DNA from: AP-15 sp963846635
Lineage (GTDB): Bacteria; Pseudomonadota; Alphaproteobacteria; ATCC43930; CGMCC-115725
Direction: 5' to 3'
Length of the DNA: 64,000 nt
NCBI GenBank assembly: GCA_963846635.1
Contig: CAWJXM010000018.1
Coordinates: 1-64,000 of the forward strand
The notes under the pieces are model-generated. The model was not told the DNA's origin and did no database searches. It saw only the letters and a program-made list of their open reading frames with translations. Shown one piece after another: positions 1 to 7,853 of this stretch (its first letter is position 1; every line of letters starts with the position of its first letter). The position numbers were made by a program, and so were the translations under genes.

Positions 1-630
1 GCCCGCGAAGCGGGCCGATCCCATTGGCGAGGTAGCGACCAAGAAGGGCGCGAAGCCCCGTCCAACACCATGGGCAAAGCCGTGGCGGAACCCATGGGGT
101 CGGCCACCCGAGAAAAACCCGCTAAACCCGTAATATGGCCAATACCCGTAATCATACGGGTTATTCGCGTAAGCAGTTATGACGCAGCCATAGTTCGGAT
201 CGTAGTCGTAGCCTGAGGCGCAGACGTTGCGGGTGGCAGAGGGCTGAGGAGCAGGAGGCGGTGAGCCGCGCAGCACCGTGGGCAGCATATCGTTTGTCGA
301 CGAAGACTGCGTCGCCACCCGATCCGAACCCCGGATCACGACCGGCGTCACCTGGGAACCGCCAGAATAGCTCTACAGTTGCATCTCTCCTTTTGCGCAC
401 ATTGCAAGTGTAATGTTCTATCAATAATCGCGGCACTGTATATGTCTATGCAGGGCATAATTGGTCCTAAAATGCGTGTAAAAATCTAGCGATCATCAAC
501 CATTTGAATAACTGCAACTGTAGAGATAGGGCCGAGCACCCGAAGGTTGGGGGCCGAGCCATAGAGCCGCGGCCAAACCGATACCGGGTATCAAAACTGC
601 CAGTTTGACCAACCCTGTGGCGCGGTACAT
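1..630 (-). pseudogene. Secreted Tyr/Gly/His-rich small protein, split by a MITE, runs off the window
   Basis: The ATG at 630 opens a typical signal peptide (hydrophobic stretch GIGLAAALWLG), but the frame stops about 44 codons later, inside a 155-bp inverted-repeat insertion at 371-525. Removing the insertion and one copy of its ATAG duplication restores an open frame to the left edge of the window. The restored protein continues with a Pro/Ser-rich linker, the motif YDYDPNYGC and a Tyr/Gly/His-rich tail. It is paralogous to the gene halves at 845-982 and 53787-54062, which share the GLAAA-LG-QP signal peptide and a DPxYGC motif. It is divergent from the 845 gene. Function unknown; probably exported. 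The 3' end lies outside the window. Confidence 0.6.
371..525. mobile_element. MITE-like element, 155 bp, 13-bp perfect terminal inverted repeats
   Basis: The left end CTCTACAGTTGCA (371-383) is matched by its exact reverse complement at 513-525. The tetranucleotide ATAG flanks both ends (367-370 and 526-529), as expected for a target-site duplication. There is no coding capacity. Its removal restores the reading frame of the host gene. No transposase with these ends is present in the window, so the mobilising family is unknown. Confidence 0.7.
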
Positions 631-844
631 CGCAAACTCCCGATATAACGGTCCGCTTGAGGTTGCCACCCACTGCTCGGGGGAGCGAAAGGGCTGCAAA
701 GAAGCACAAACTTGCCGAGCAGTCGACACACCGCAGGCGGGCAAGAGTTCCTGCGGCATCGGGACCCATTGGCCGCCGTTGTCCGCCTCCCAGATTAGAA
801 CTCGTCTAAACTTTATGCGGAGCGAGGCTCCGAGGAGGGCTGCG

Positions 845-982
845 ATGAACCGCAGCAAACTTTCTCTTAAAGCGATCCTGTTGGCGGGCGGTGTCGGTTT
901 GGCTGCAGCAGCTTTGGGCGGATCCCAACCAGCTGCTGCGCAATCTTATGATATCATCCGGTGCCGCGGCCAACCTGCGTAA
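845..982 (+). pseudogene. 5' half of a split secreted Tyr/Gly/His-rich protein gene
   Basis: The ATG at 845 follows a good ribosome site (GAGGAGG, 8 bases upstream) and encodes a signal peptide ending AAAQSYD. The frame then runs out into unrelated sequence and stops at 982 (45 aa). Joining codon GAT at 950-952 to codon GAT at 53787-53789 gives a continuous protein: signal peptide, QSYDSCPAGDVFDPGYGC, then a Tyr/Gly/His-rich tail. The join is inferred from paralogy with the gene at 1-630. An inverted repeat TTAGA-N5-TCTAA (795-809) lies in the promoter region between the divergent pair. Confidence 0.55.
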
Positions 983-1060
983 ATTCTGCTGCCCGCCATT
1001 TTGCCCCACTTACGAGGCACGGGGGCAAGTGCCTGATTTATATTTCGGGCGCCTACAATG

Positions 1061-1260
1061 TGTCCACCAAATACAGATGTCACTCTCTGTGCCATTTACA
1101 GATGTCACCTGGGGTCGGGCGGTGGGCGGGCGCGGAGCCCCAGCGTAGCGCAGCGCCCGACCGACGCCCGAGGCACCGCGCCTGAAACCGCACCGGTTAT
1201 TTTACCGAGCGTGCATCAGCCCGCTCAGCTCGTAGAAAGGCTCAGCCGACTTTAAAGCCT
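1061..1260 (-). mobile_element. Relic of the 3' end of an ISNCY (IS1202-group) element
   Basis: The stretch 1134-1256 matches 3945-4065, the downstream end of the ISNCY element at 3945-5444. It includes the codons for the last transposase residues (FKVG and stop). Outside this match are two direct repeats ending ACAGATGTCAC (1070-1083 and 1095-1108, 25-bp period) and a terminal TGT at 1061. These look like the subterminal repeats of such elements. The rest of the transposase gene is absent. The full copy at 3945 lacks this terminal segment, so the relic may show what the intact left end looked like. Confidence 0.5.
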
Positions 1261-1271
1261 TTCCCTGGGCG

Positions 1272-1931
1272 TCAGCGATGGGGCGCGAGCCCTGTTCCTT
1301 GCAACTCCCAAAGGGACTGAAGACTCCGGACATAGGCGGCGACGTCGTGGATCTGCTCGGGGGTCAGACCCTTGGAATTCGCGTGCATGATTTCGTTGGC
1401 GCGCGCGTTCGATGCAAAAGCCTCCAATTGCCGCTCAATATACGCGCTGTGCTGACCGGCGAGCCGCGGGATCGTGGCGTTTCCTCCGCCTGTTTGACCG
1501 TGGCAGAGGACGCAGGCAGGCACGTTCTCGGCCGCGATACCTTCAGTATATATTTTGCGGCCGGCCGCCGCCTCCGGCGAGTTATCGGGGGTACCTGGAA
1601 CCGGCGGCTGTGCGGCATAGTAGGCCGCAAGCGCCGCGATCATCGGGTCGCTCAACCGCGCAGCCATGCCCCACATGTAGGTCTGCGCGTGCGGATCGGC
1701 GCGCTTATGGTCGCGAAACGCCGTCAGTTGCGCGATCAGATAATCTTTTTGCTGCCCGGCAAGACGGGGAAACGTCGAGGAGATGCTGTGGCCGCCCGGC
1801 CCGTGGCAGGAGGAACACACATGCACCGTGCCAGTGATATCTGGGGGCCCACCAGCGGCCTGAGGCCCCTGACCGGTGCCGCCACACGCCGCGAGCCCGA
1901 GCGTAGTGAGAAGCAGCGCGAGTGCCCGCAT
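1272..1931 (-). CDS. Diheme cytochrome c4-type lipoprotein
   Basis: The protein is 219 aa and starts with a short lipoprotein signal (lipobox LAAC, Cys16). Two tandem cytochrome c domains follow: CSSCH at about 39-43 and CVLCH at about 140-144. Each is followed by the family sequence PRLAGQ, and there are candidate axial methionines near 87-90 and in the motif NEIMHANSKGLT. This two-domain plan is that of cytochrome c4, a periplasmic electron carrier to oxidases. A TTG start at 2006 overlapping the upstream stop is possible, but it would place charged residues ahead of the lipobox. The gene lies directly downstream of the heme-porin gene and is probably cotranscribed with it. Confidence 0.85.
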   Translation of the reverse strand: MRALALLLTTLGLAACGGTGQGPQAAGGPPDITGTVHVCSSCHGPGGHSISSTFPRLAGQQKDYLIAQLTAFRDHKRADPHAQTYMWGMAARLSDPMIAALAAYYAAQPPVPGTPDNSPEAAAGRKIYTEGIAAENVPACVLCHGQTGGGNATIPRLAGQHSAYIERQLEAFASNARANEIMHANSKGLTPEQIHDVAAYVRSLQSLWELQGTGLAPHR

Positions 1932-2002
1932 TCCACCGGCAGGACGGACCCGGCCGCGGCCTCGAGCCGAGGCCTGCTCACTCCGCGATCTTTCCGGGCG
2001 GG

Positions 2003-3382
2003 TCAAAACGCAAACCAGGCGAACGCGAACAGCGTGTTATTCGCCGAGGCGTTCGTGCCCATCCCATCGTAATTCGTGCTGGCGCCATCGAACTTGTTGT
2101 AACGGATGTATTGTAGTCCCAGTTTCATATTAAGCCATGGCCAGAACGCCGGCCCGCCGTAATTGAACGGAATATAGTCAAGCTCAAAGATCTCGCCGGC
2201 TGAATTCGGACTGTTGTTGGCTGATACGGAACCATAGAGCAGCGGGTCGCTGCTACCCTGGATGTTGAAATAACCGGCGGTCAGGCCGATCATCTGCTTG
2301 TAGTAATAGGTTCCCTTGATGTGAAAGCTGTGCAGATTATTATATGAGTTGGAGGAGAGGCCGAGCGCCTGACTGGCCGACAAGTTCTGGTATTCGAGAA
2401 TGTAGCGGGCCTGCAGTGAGAAGCTATCGCGGGCGCCGAGGAACTCGTATTGCGTATCGAAGCCGACTTCCGTCTTGTGATCAGTGCCGGCGCCGGTCAT
2501 TCGCTGCGGCACCAGCGAAGCGGCAAGGCCGAAGGTGCCGACTTCCCATGTGTTGTTTCCCCAAGCCGGTTCGAGTGCAAACCGCCACGAGGGCGCGATA
2601 TTATCGATCGAACTGGTCCCGGGCGGCGGAATCCCGAGGGCGCTCAGCGACCACGGGCTCAACGTACGATATCCGCCGACCTCCGCATAGACCAGCCGGT
2701 TCCAATAGATATACGGGTTGAGGCCGAGCACCTGCTGTGCCAAGGGACCTTCTATCAGGGTTGTTGCGGCCGGGGTCGGCGCCAGTTCGGAAGCAACGTA
2801 GGGGTAGCCCCAGGCGGGCGTCGAATTCCACACGTCGTTAACAGTCGGATTGTTGTTGAGGCTGACGCCGTAGACCAGCTCGTGGTCGGAAAGCTGACCG
2901 GTGTTGGCATAGCGGATATCGGTATTGTCCCAGTGGATGCTGTTGGGGACCTGGTCGTAGGTGCCCTGGATGAACGCGCCGACATGGTCGAAGATCTTGC
3001 CGCCATAAAATAGACTGCCGGTGAAAGCGACATCGTTGTTGTCTCCAAAGCCTGGCGCCAAACCGCCAGGTTGAGACTGCGCAACGTGCGTGAAATTAGG
3101 AATCGCCATCACCGCGATCGGCGGCAAATTCGAGGTGCCTCCAGTAAAAGTGTAGCCGTTGAGTTTGAACAGTCGGCCGTAAGGCGTCAGTTCGGGAAAA
3201 CCGTTGTGACAGGCAGCGCATTGCTGTCCCGTCTGTCGGGCGTAGCTTGGCAAGGCATGCCCCGGCCTGACGTCCAGGACGCAAACCGCCACGCCCACGA
3301 GAAGTGGCGCTGCGGAGAGCACGGCGTACGCCGCGACGGTAACCTTTGATGCTACCCCGGACGCGCGCGCCATACCTGACAT
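2003..3382 (-). CDS. Cyc2-like outer-membrane monoheme cytochrome-porin
   Basis: The protein is 459 aa. A signal sequence (about 1-43) is followed by one heme-binding motif CAACH (55-59). The remaining 390 residues look like an outer-membrane beta-barrel: alternating aromatic/polar strands, Asn/Gly-rich turns, and a terminal WFAF phenylalanine. An N-terminal monoheme cytochrome fused to a porin is the plan of Cyc2, which takes electrons from extracellular Fe(II). Homology to true Cyc2 is inferred from architecture only. The ATG at 3382 has a GGGGGA ribosome site. The TGA overlaps a possible TTG start of the downstream cytochrome frame. The promoter region carries a perfect FNR/FixK box, shared with a divergent HiPIP gene. 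Confidence 0.7.
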   Translation of the reverse strand: MSGMARASGVASKVTVAAYAVLSAAPLLVGVAVCVLDVRPGHALPSYARQTGQQCAACHNGFPELTPYGRLFKLNGYTFTGGTSNLPPIAVMAIPNFTHVAQSQPGGLAPGFGDNNDVAFTGSLFYGGKIFDHVGAFIQGTYDQVPNSIHWDNTDIRYANTGQLSDHELVYGVSLNNNPTVNDVWNSTPAWGYPYVASELAPTPAATTLIEGPLAQQVLGLNPYIYWNRLVYAEVGGYRTLSPWSLSALGIPPPGTSSIDNIAPSWRFALEPAWGNNTWEVGTFGLAASLVPQRMTGAGTDHKTEVGFDTQYEFLGARDSFSLQARYILEYQNLSASQALGLSSNSYNNLHSFHIKGTYYYKQMIGLTAGYFNIQGSSDPLLYGSVSANNSPNSAGEIFELDYIPFNYGGPAFWPWLNMKLGLQYIRYNKFDGASTNYDGMGTNASANNTLFAFAWFAF

Positions 3383-3434
3383 CTTCTGTCCCCCGTCGGC
3401 TCATGACGAGACCACAGTTGGTTATAACCTAAGA

Positions 3435-3448
3435 TTGATATAGATCAA
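3435..3448. promoter_or_regulatory. FNR/FixK-type box
   Basis: TTGATATAGATCAA matches the consensus TTGAT-N4-ATCAA exactly. It lies 52 bases upstream of the heme-porin start on one side and 202 bases upstream of the HiPIP start on the other. This suggests oxygen- or redox-responsive control of one or both genes by a CRP/FNR-family regulator. Confidence 0.75.
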
Positions 3449-3649
3449 TGAAGCATCGCTCAGTATGGCGTGGGGTGGCGGTCGCGCCCTGTCGCGGTCG
3501 GCGGGCCGCCTAAGCTAATTGTGCCGGGGCTCGGGGACATTCCTTTATACAATCGGTCGCGGATTTATGGAGAAAGTATGAGCGCTTTAGTTCCGCAAGC
3601 GCTGTCGCTCTTGTTCCGCAGGCGCTGTCACTCTCGTATGGAGAAAGCG

Positions 3650-3940
3650 ATGGACGACGCATACAAAATTCAATCCGCAGCGCTCTCGCGCCGCTCGATA
3701 TTGCGGAACGCATTCACAGTTAGCGGCACCGCGGTGTTTGGCACGATCATGAGCCGAAATCGCAGGGCTGAGGCGCAGACCAAGGCAGCGCAAAGTGTGG
3801 TCGGCTACCAGGCCACACCCCACGAGGGACAGGCTTGCGACACTTGCCTGCAATTCGTGCCGCCCTCCTCGTGCAAGGTCGTCGAGGGCACCATCTCGCC
3901 GGCCGGCTGGTGCAAGGTCTATGTGAAAAAACCGGCTTGA
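3650..3940 (+). CDS. High-potential iron-sulfur protein (HiPIP), Tat-exported
   Basis: The protein is 96 aa. An N-terminal twin-arginine signal (LSRRSILRNAF, about 12-22) is followed by the HiPIP pattern of four cysteines: C63-x2-C66-x8-C75-x12-C88, with the signature ISPAGWC. The cluster is 4Fe-4S and the fold a small periplasmic electron carrier. Tat export fits a cofactor inserted in the cytoplasm. The ATG at 3650 has a GGAGAAAG ribosome site. A second in-frame ATG at 3578 has nearly the same leader, because the 5' region contains a tandem imperfect duplication. The 3650 start gives the usual HiPIP precursor length. The neighbours suggest a Cyc2-c4-HiPIP electron chain. Confidence 0.85.
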   Translation: MDDAYKIQSAALSRRSILRNAFTVSGTAVFGTIMSRNRRAEAQTKAAQSVVGYQATPHEGQACDTCLQFVPPSSCKVVEGTISPAGWCKVYVKKPA

Positions 3941-3944
3941 GCTG

Positions 3945-5444
3945 GGAGCCCCGGGCGTAGCGCAGCGCCCGACCGGCGCCCGCAATTCGGACGGGCGCAG
4001 CCGCTCCGATGTTTTTTACCGAGCGGGCTCCGCCCGCTCGGCTCGCAGAACGGCTCAACCGACTTTAAACAGACGAGCGTCGCGCTGATCGCGCCGGCGA
4101 GGTGCTTTCGTGCTGCGCCGCTGCGGTCCACGACGAAGCTGCTCATCGCGGATGAAGGCGAGAGCGGCGCCCAGTCGCTTGTTCTCGACAATCGCTCCCT
4201 GGTCGACCTGTTGGATCTTGTCGAAGGTGCGATAGGCCAGTTCCACACCCCGGTAGCGGATCGACAGGCGGCCGTCGGGGTAGTCAACGACAGTCACCCG
4301 CTTGCCGATCGCCGCTTTTGCTGGCTCGCTCGGCTCCAGGATGAAGAGGATTTTGTCGTATTGCAGGGTCAGCGCCCGCGACAAGGTGCGCTCTTCCTTC
4401 CAGGCAAACGCGTCGTCGAGATCGTCGCCAGGACCCAACCGCCGATGCAAATCCTTGCTGTTCGCCGGTGCTTTAGCAAAGCGCGCGTTGTAGTCAGCGA
4501 TGAACGCCGGGAGCAGGGCGTTGCCTTCCGCCAAGGTCGTAGCACCCGCCAGCCGCAATTCCTTGACCAGCCGATCCTGCAAAGTCTTGTTCGCACGCTC
4601 AACTCGACCTTTCGCCGGGCTCGAATTGGCGCAGATGATGTCGATGTTCAACGCATGCAATGCTCGGCCAAACTGGGTCATGCCGTCACCGCCAAGGGCG
4701 CCTGGATGGTTGACCCGGAAGACGCCATGCTTGTCGCTGTAGAGCGCGATCGGCTTGCCCCAGGCTTCCAAATAAGCGCGGGCCGCCTGGAAATACGCAA
4801 AGGTTGACTCGCTCTCGACAAATTGCAGATGCATCAGACGGCTGGTCGCATCGTCAACGAACACCAGCAAGGTGCATTGGGGTCCGCGATCCTCAAACCA
4901 CCAATGCTCGCTGCCGTCGACCTGCACCAGTTCGCCAATGCAGTCGCGACGATGGCGTGGTTGATGAACTTGCTTGCGCCGCTGCTTGCGGTCACACCAC
5001 AGCCCATCGGCGATCATCCACAGGCGAAGGGTCTGGCGGCCGAGCGTAATCCCATGAACCTCGCGCAATTTCTCGGCCGCCAAAGTCGGACCGAAATCAG
5101 CGTAGCGCTCACGCACGATGGCCAGCACGGTCTCGCGGAACACCGCACCTCGAGCACGGTTGCTGGGCCGGCCACGCTTCCGCGAAATCAGACCGTCCGC
5201 ACCGTAAACGCGGAACGCATCGAGCAGCCGGTAAATCTGTCTTCGGCCAACACCGATCAGCCCGGTAGCGTCCTCGACCGATATCCGTCCGTCGCCAACA
5301 TCGATCAATACCCGCAGCCGCGTCAGCTCGTTGCGGCTCATCGTGATCACCGTCATTCCACGCCACCTCGATTGGCCTCTCGCAGATCGAGGAGCGTGAC
5401 ACCTCTATCGGTGAGGCCAGTGACGTTTCTATCGGTGACTTACA
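3945..5444 (-). mobile_element. ISNCY (IS1202-group) insertion sequence, downstream terminus apparently lost
   Basis: The right end (5400-5444) carries two CTATCGGTGA repeats and ends in ACA, reverse complement of a terminal TGT. The left side matches the relic at 1134-1256 only from 3945, just after the HiPIP stop. The outermost repeats seen in that relic are missing here. A hairpin, CCGAGCGGGC-TCC-GCCCGCTCGG (4019-4041), lies between the transposase stop and the left boundary. No target duplication could be identified. Confidence 0.6.
4055..5356 (-). CDS. ISNCY-family (IS1202 group) transposase
   Basis: The protein is 433 aa and begins with a helix-turn-helix region (GVGRRQIYRLLDAF). A DDE integrase core follows: QVDGSEHWWF with its Asp, the LYSDKHGVFRVNHP block, and KGRVERANKTLQDRLVKEL with its Glu. 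The order and the LVFVDDATSRLM motif are characteristic of the IS1202-type ISNCY group. The reading frame is intact, so the protein may be active, although the left terminus of the element looks incomplete. Confidence 0.85.
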   Translation of the reverse strand: MTVITMSRNELTRLRVLIDVGDGRISVEDATGLIGVGRRQIYRLLDAFRVYGADGLISRKRGRPSNRARGAVFRETVLAIVRERYADFGPTLAAEKLREVHGITLGRQTLRLWMIADGLWCDRKQRRKQVHQPRHRRDCIGELVQVDGSEHWWFEDRGPQCTLLVFVDDATSRLMHLQFVESESTFAYFQAARAYLEAWGKPIALYSDKHGVFRVNHPGALGGDGMTQFGRALHALNIDIICANSSPAKGRVERANKTLQDRLVKELRLAGATTLAEGNALLPAFIADYNARFAKAPANSKDLHRRLGPGDDLDDAFAWKEERTLSRALTLQYDKILFILEPSEPAKAAIGKRVTVVDYPDGRLSIRYRGVELAYRTFDKIQQVDQGAIVENKRLGAALAFIRDEQLRRGPQRRSTKAPRRRDQRDARLFKVG

Positions 5445-5562
5445 CGGCAAAGTCGCAGTACGGATGTTATGTAAAATTGGACAGCTACAGGGTGACAGGC
5501 TAAACCGGGGCCGAGCTACTACATTAAAAAGGCCCTCACCGATCAAACCGGCTGATGGCGTG

Positions 5563-6267
5563 ATGCGCAAAGGCATGAACTCGGCAGTTTTTTGGCTTGT
5601 GATCATCGGCCCGGTCCTGATCGGCTTAGCTGCTGCGATTTGGTATGGTGAGAGCAAGACATTCGGGCTCTGGACGGGCTTCGCCGGAATTGTCCTCTTG
5701 ATCCTCGCCGCCGCCATTCAACTACAGCAAAGCATCTGGAATGCCGAAAGTGCGCCGCCCTTGGCGCCACCGCCTCCGGCAAAGGAGGCGCTATTGCCTC
5801 AGGAGCCGCAACAACGAAGCCGACCAGCGCCCGAGCAAGGCCCCGTCGTATGGAATTGGGACCTCCAATTTTTAGTCGTCACTGGCGGAGGGCCAGATGC
5901 GAAGATCAACAGCATCATCCTTCAGGGAACAAGCACGACTTCGGTAACTATTACCGAAGCGTATGCCGTGTCCGGGCTTACAGGGCACAAACAGGAATTG
6001 ATGGCGAACGTCCAATATAAAGGGTACTACCCCGTTAATCAGGTAGATATCCCACCTGATGCGCCCGTATGGTTGGAGTTACTGTTTAAATCACCTCTTT
6101 CAGTAAAAGACTTCACCGATCAATGGGGACGCTTAAGTGTTACTATCGCCTATTCGGATGGAACAGTGTTTCGTAAAGATTTTTCCGAATCCTTTGTTCA
6201 GCAAAAATTAGAACGTATGGTGCCGGGCGCTTTTGGGCCACATGTTACCCCGAGGGATGATAAATAA
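5563..6267 (+). CDS. Membrane-anchored protein of unknown function
   Basis: About 234 aa. Two adjacent transmembrane helices (roughly residues 8-27 and 34-55) are followed by a Pro/Gln-rich linker. A soluble domain of about 140 residues then has the look of a beta-sandwich, with alternating Val/Thr/Ile strands and a WLELLFKSP segment. I do not recognise the family. An alternative ATG lies four codons downstream, at 5575. The gene is flanked by a 15-bp direct repeat, ACGGCAAAGTCGCAG, at 5444-5458 and 6319-6333, so the segment may have been duplicated or inserted as a unit. Confidence 0.6.
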   Translation: MRKGMNSAVFWLVIIGPVLIGLAAAIWYGESKTFGLWTGFAGIVLLILAAAIQLQQSIWNAESAPPLAPPPPAKEALLPQEPQQRSRPAPEQGPVVWNWDLQFLVVTGGGPDAKINSIILQGTSTTSVTITEAYAVSGLTGHKQELMANVQYKGYYPVNQVDIPPDAPVWLELLFKSPLSVKDFTDQWGRLSVTIAYSDGTVFRKDFSESFVQQKLERMVPGAFGPHVTPRDDK

Positions 6268-6439
6268 TCCTGACCTCGGCGAACGAATACCGCTCCACCT
6301 TTCAAAATTCAAAAAGAAACGGCAAAGTCGCAGAATGGGTGTTCGTTGATTGAAATGTTTGCGATGGCCGTCCCCGCCGCTCACTATCGAGCGGCTGGGA
6401 TCAGGTGTTTTCGCGATCCCCGATCGAAAGAAATGTCCC

Positions 6440-7570
6440 ATGAACCTTCGCATTTCCGGGTTGGCGGCGATGGCTGTCGCCGTCGTGTATCTTCTCGACA
6501 GTCCGCAAAGCCTCGCGCAAAACGCCTACATCACGAACGAGTACTCGAATGACGTGTCGGTGATCGACACGGCGACCAATACGGTGATCGCCACAATCCC
6601 CGTCGGCGACGTTCCCATCGGCGTGGCGGTGAGCCCGGACGGTAGCAAGACCTATGTCGCGAACGAGGTCTCCAACAACGTGTCGGTGATCGACACGGCG
6701 ACCAATACGGTGATCGCCACAATCCCCGTCGACGTGCCCGTCGGCGTGGCGGTGAGCCCGGACGGTAGCAAGGTCTACGTCGCGAACGACCTCATCCCCG
6801 GTACCGTGTCGGTGATCGACACGGCGAACAATACGGTGACCGCCACGATCCCCGTCGGCGTCGAGCCCGCCGGCGTGGCGGTGAGCCCGGACGGCAGCAA
6901 GGTCTACGTCGCGAACAGCGCCGCGACCGTGTCGGTCATCGCGACGGCGACAAATACGGTGACCGCTACGATCCCCATCGGCGGCTATTCCGCCGGCGGC
7001 GTGGCGGTGACCCCGGACGGCAGCAAGGTCTATGTCGCGAACAACGGCTCCGCCAACGTATCGGTGATCGACACGGCGACAAATACGGTGACCGCCACAA
7101 TCCCCGTCGGCGACGTGCCCGTCGGCGTGGCGGTGAGCCCGGACGGTAGCAAGGTCTACGTCGCGAACGGCGACCCCGGCACCGTGTCGGTCATCGCGAC
7201 GGCGACAAATACGGTGACCGCCACGATCCCCGGCGGCGGCGACCCCTATGGCGTGGCGGTGACCCCGGACGGCAGCAAGGTCTATGTCGCGAACTCGGGC
7301 TCCGGCACCGGAAACACCGTGTCGGTCATCGACACGGCGACAAATACGGTGACTGCTACGATCCCCGTCGGCTCCGGCCCCCTTGCGTTCGGCGTTTTCA
7401 TCCAGCCGCCACCGAGATTTGCCGGGACACCGGGGTATAGCAACTGCTACGGCCAGAGCGTTGCGGCGCTGGCCCGGCAATATCGCGGGCTTAATGCCGC
7501 TGCCGCCGCACTGGGGTTCTCCAGCGTCGCAGCGCTACAAAACGCTATTATGACGTATTGCGGCGGGTAG
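6440..7570 (+). CDS. Secreted seven-repeat YVTN-type beta-propeller protein
   Basis: The protein is 376 aa: a signal peptide (to about residue 26, SLAQN), then seven repeats of 41-45 aa with the cores SVIDTATNTV, GVAVSPDGSK and VYVAN. The final partial repeat pairs with the N-terminal strand YITNEYSNDV, as in a Velcro-closed seven-bladed propeller. The repeats are nearly identical in DNA as well, implying recent amplification or gene conversion. A compact C-terminal domain with two cysteines (SNCYGQSVAALARQ to MTYCGG) follows. Such proteins are usually exported or surface-bound binding scaffolds; the ligand is unknown. The ATG at 6440 gives the signal peptide directly. Confidence 0.85.
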   Translation: MNLRISGLAAMAVAVVYLLDSPQSLAQNAYITNEYSNDVSVIDTATNTVIATIPVGDVPIGVAVSPDGSKTYVANEVSNNVSVIDTATNTVIATIPVDVPVGVAVSPDGSKVYVANDLIPGTVSVIDTANNTVTATIPVGVEPAGVAVSPDGSKVYVANSAATVSVIATATNTVTATIPIGGYSAGGVAVTPDGSKVYVANNGSANVSVIDTATNTVTATIPVGDVPVGVAVSPDGSKVYVANGDPGTVSVIATATNTVTATIPGGGDPYGVAVTPDGSKVYVANSGSGTGNTVSVIDTATNTVTATIPVGSGPLAFGVFIQPPPRFAGTPGYSNCYGQSVAALARQYRGLNAAAAALGFSSVAALQNAIMTYCGG

Positions 7571-7853
7571 CTGTAGCGGTTGGTTGGCGCAACCGAAATC
7601 CTGTTGAACCGCCAGATACCATATTTTATGCGGACATCGACGCCCGCGACCGGGCTCCGTTGTTGCACAATTCAACAATTTCGGTACATCCGATTTAGAC
7701 GGCTCATGACGCCGGTTAAGGCAAACTTAACCAAAAGGCATTACCTAATTCAGTGATTATTTAGCGATTCATCAAGGTTTAAGCTCGGTTTGCCAAATTA
7801 CTCTTTTTCGCTTATGCACGGATACAAGCAGACCGCATCAAAAGACGGCGCGC
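7571..7853. other. Intergenic region
   Basis: No coding sequence is evident. An AT-rich stretch (about 7735-7810) precedes the operon starting at 7854 and probably holds its promoter. No specific operator was recognised. Confidence 0.4.

Noticed and set aside
3941..4060. Rho-independent terminator of the HiPIP gene at 4019-4041
   Set aside because: The hairpin is preceded, not followed, by a T-run on the plus strand, and on the minus strand it is followed by A residues.
6401..7480. 359-aa minus-strand ORF with His/Arg/Asp-rich repeats
   Set aside because: Antisense of the YVTN repeat gene; its repeats merely mirror those of the propeller.
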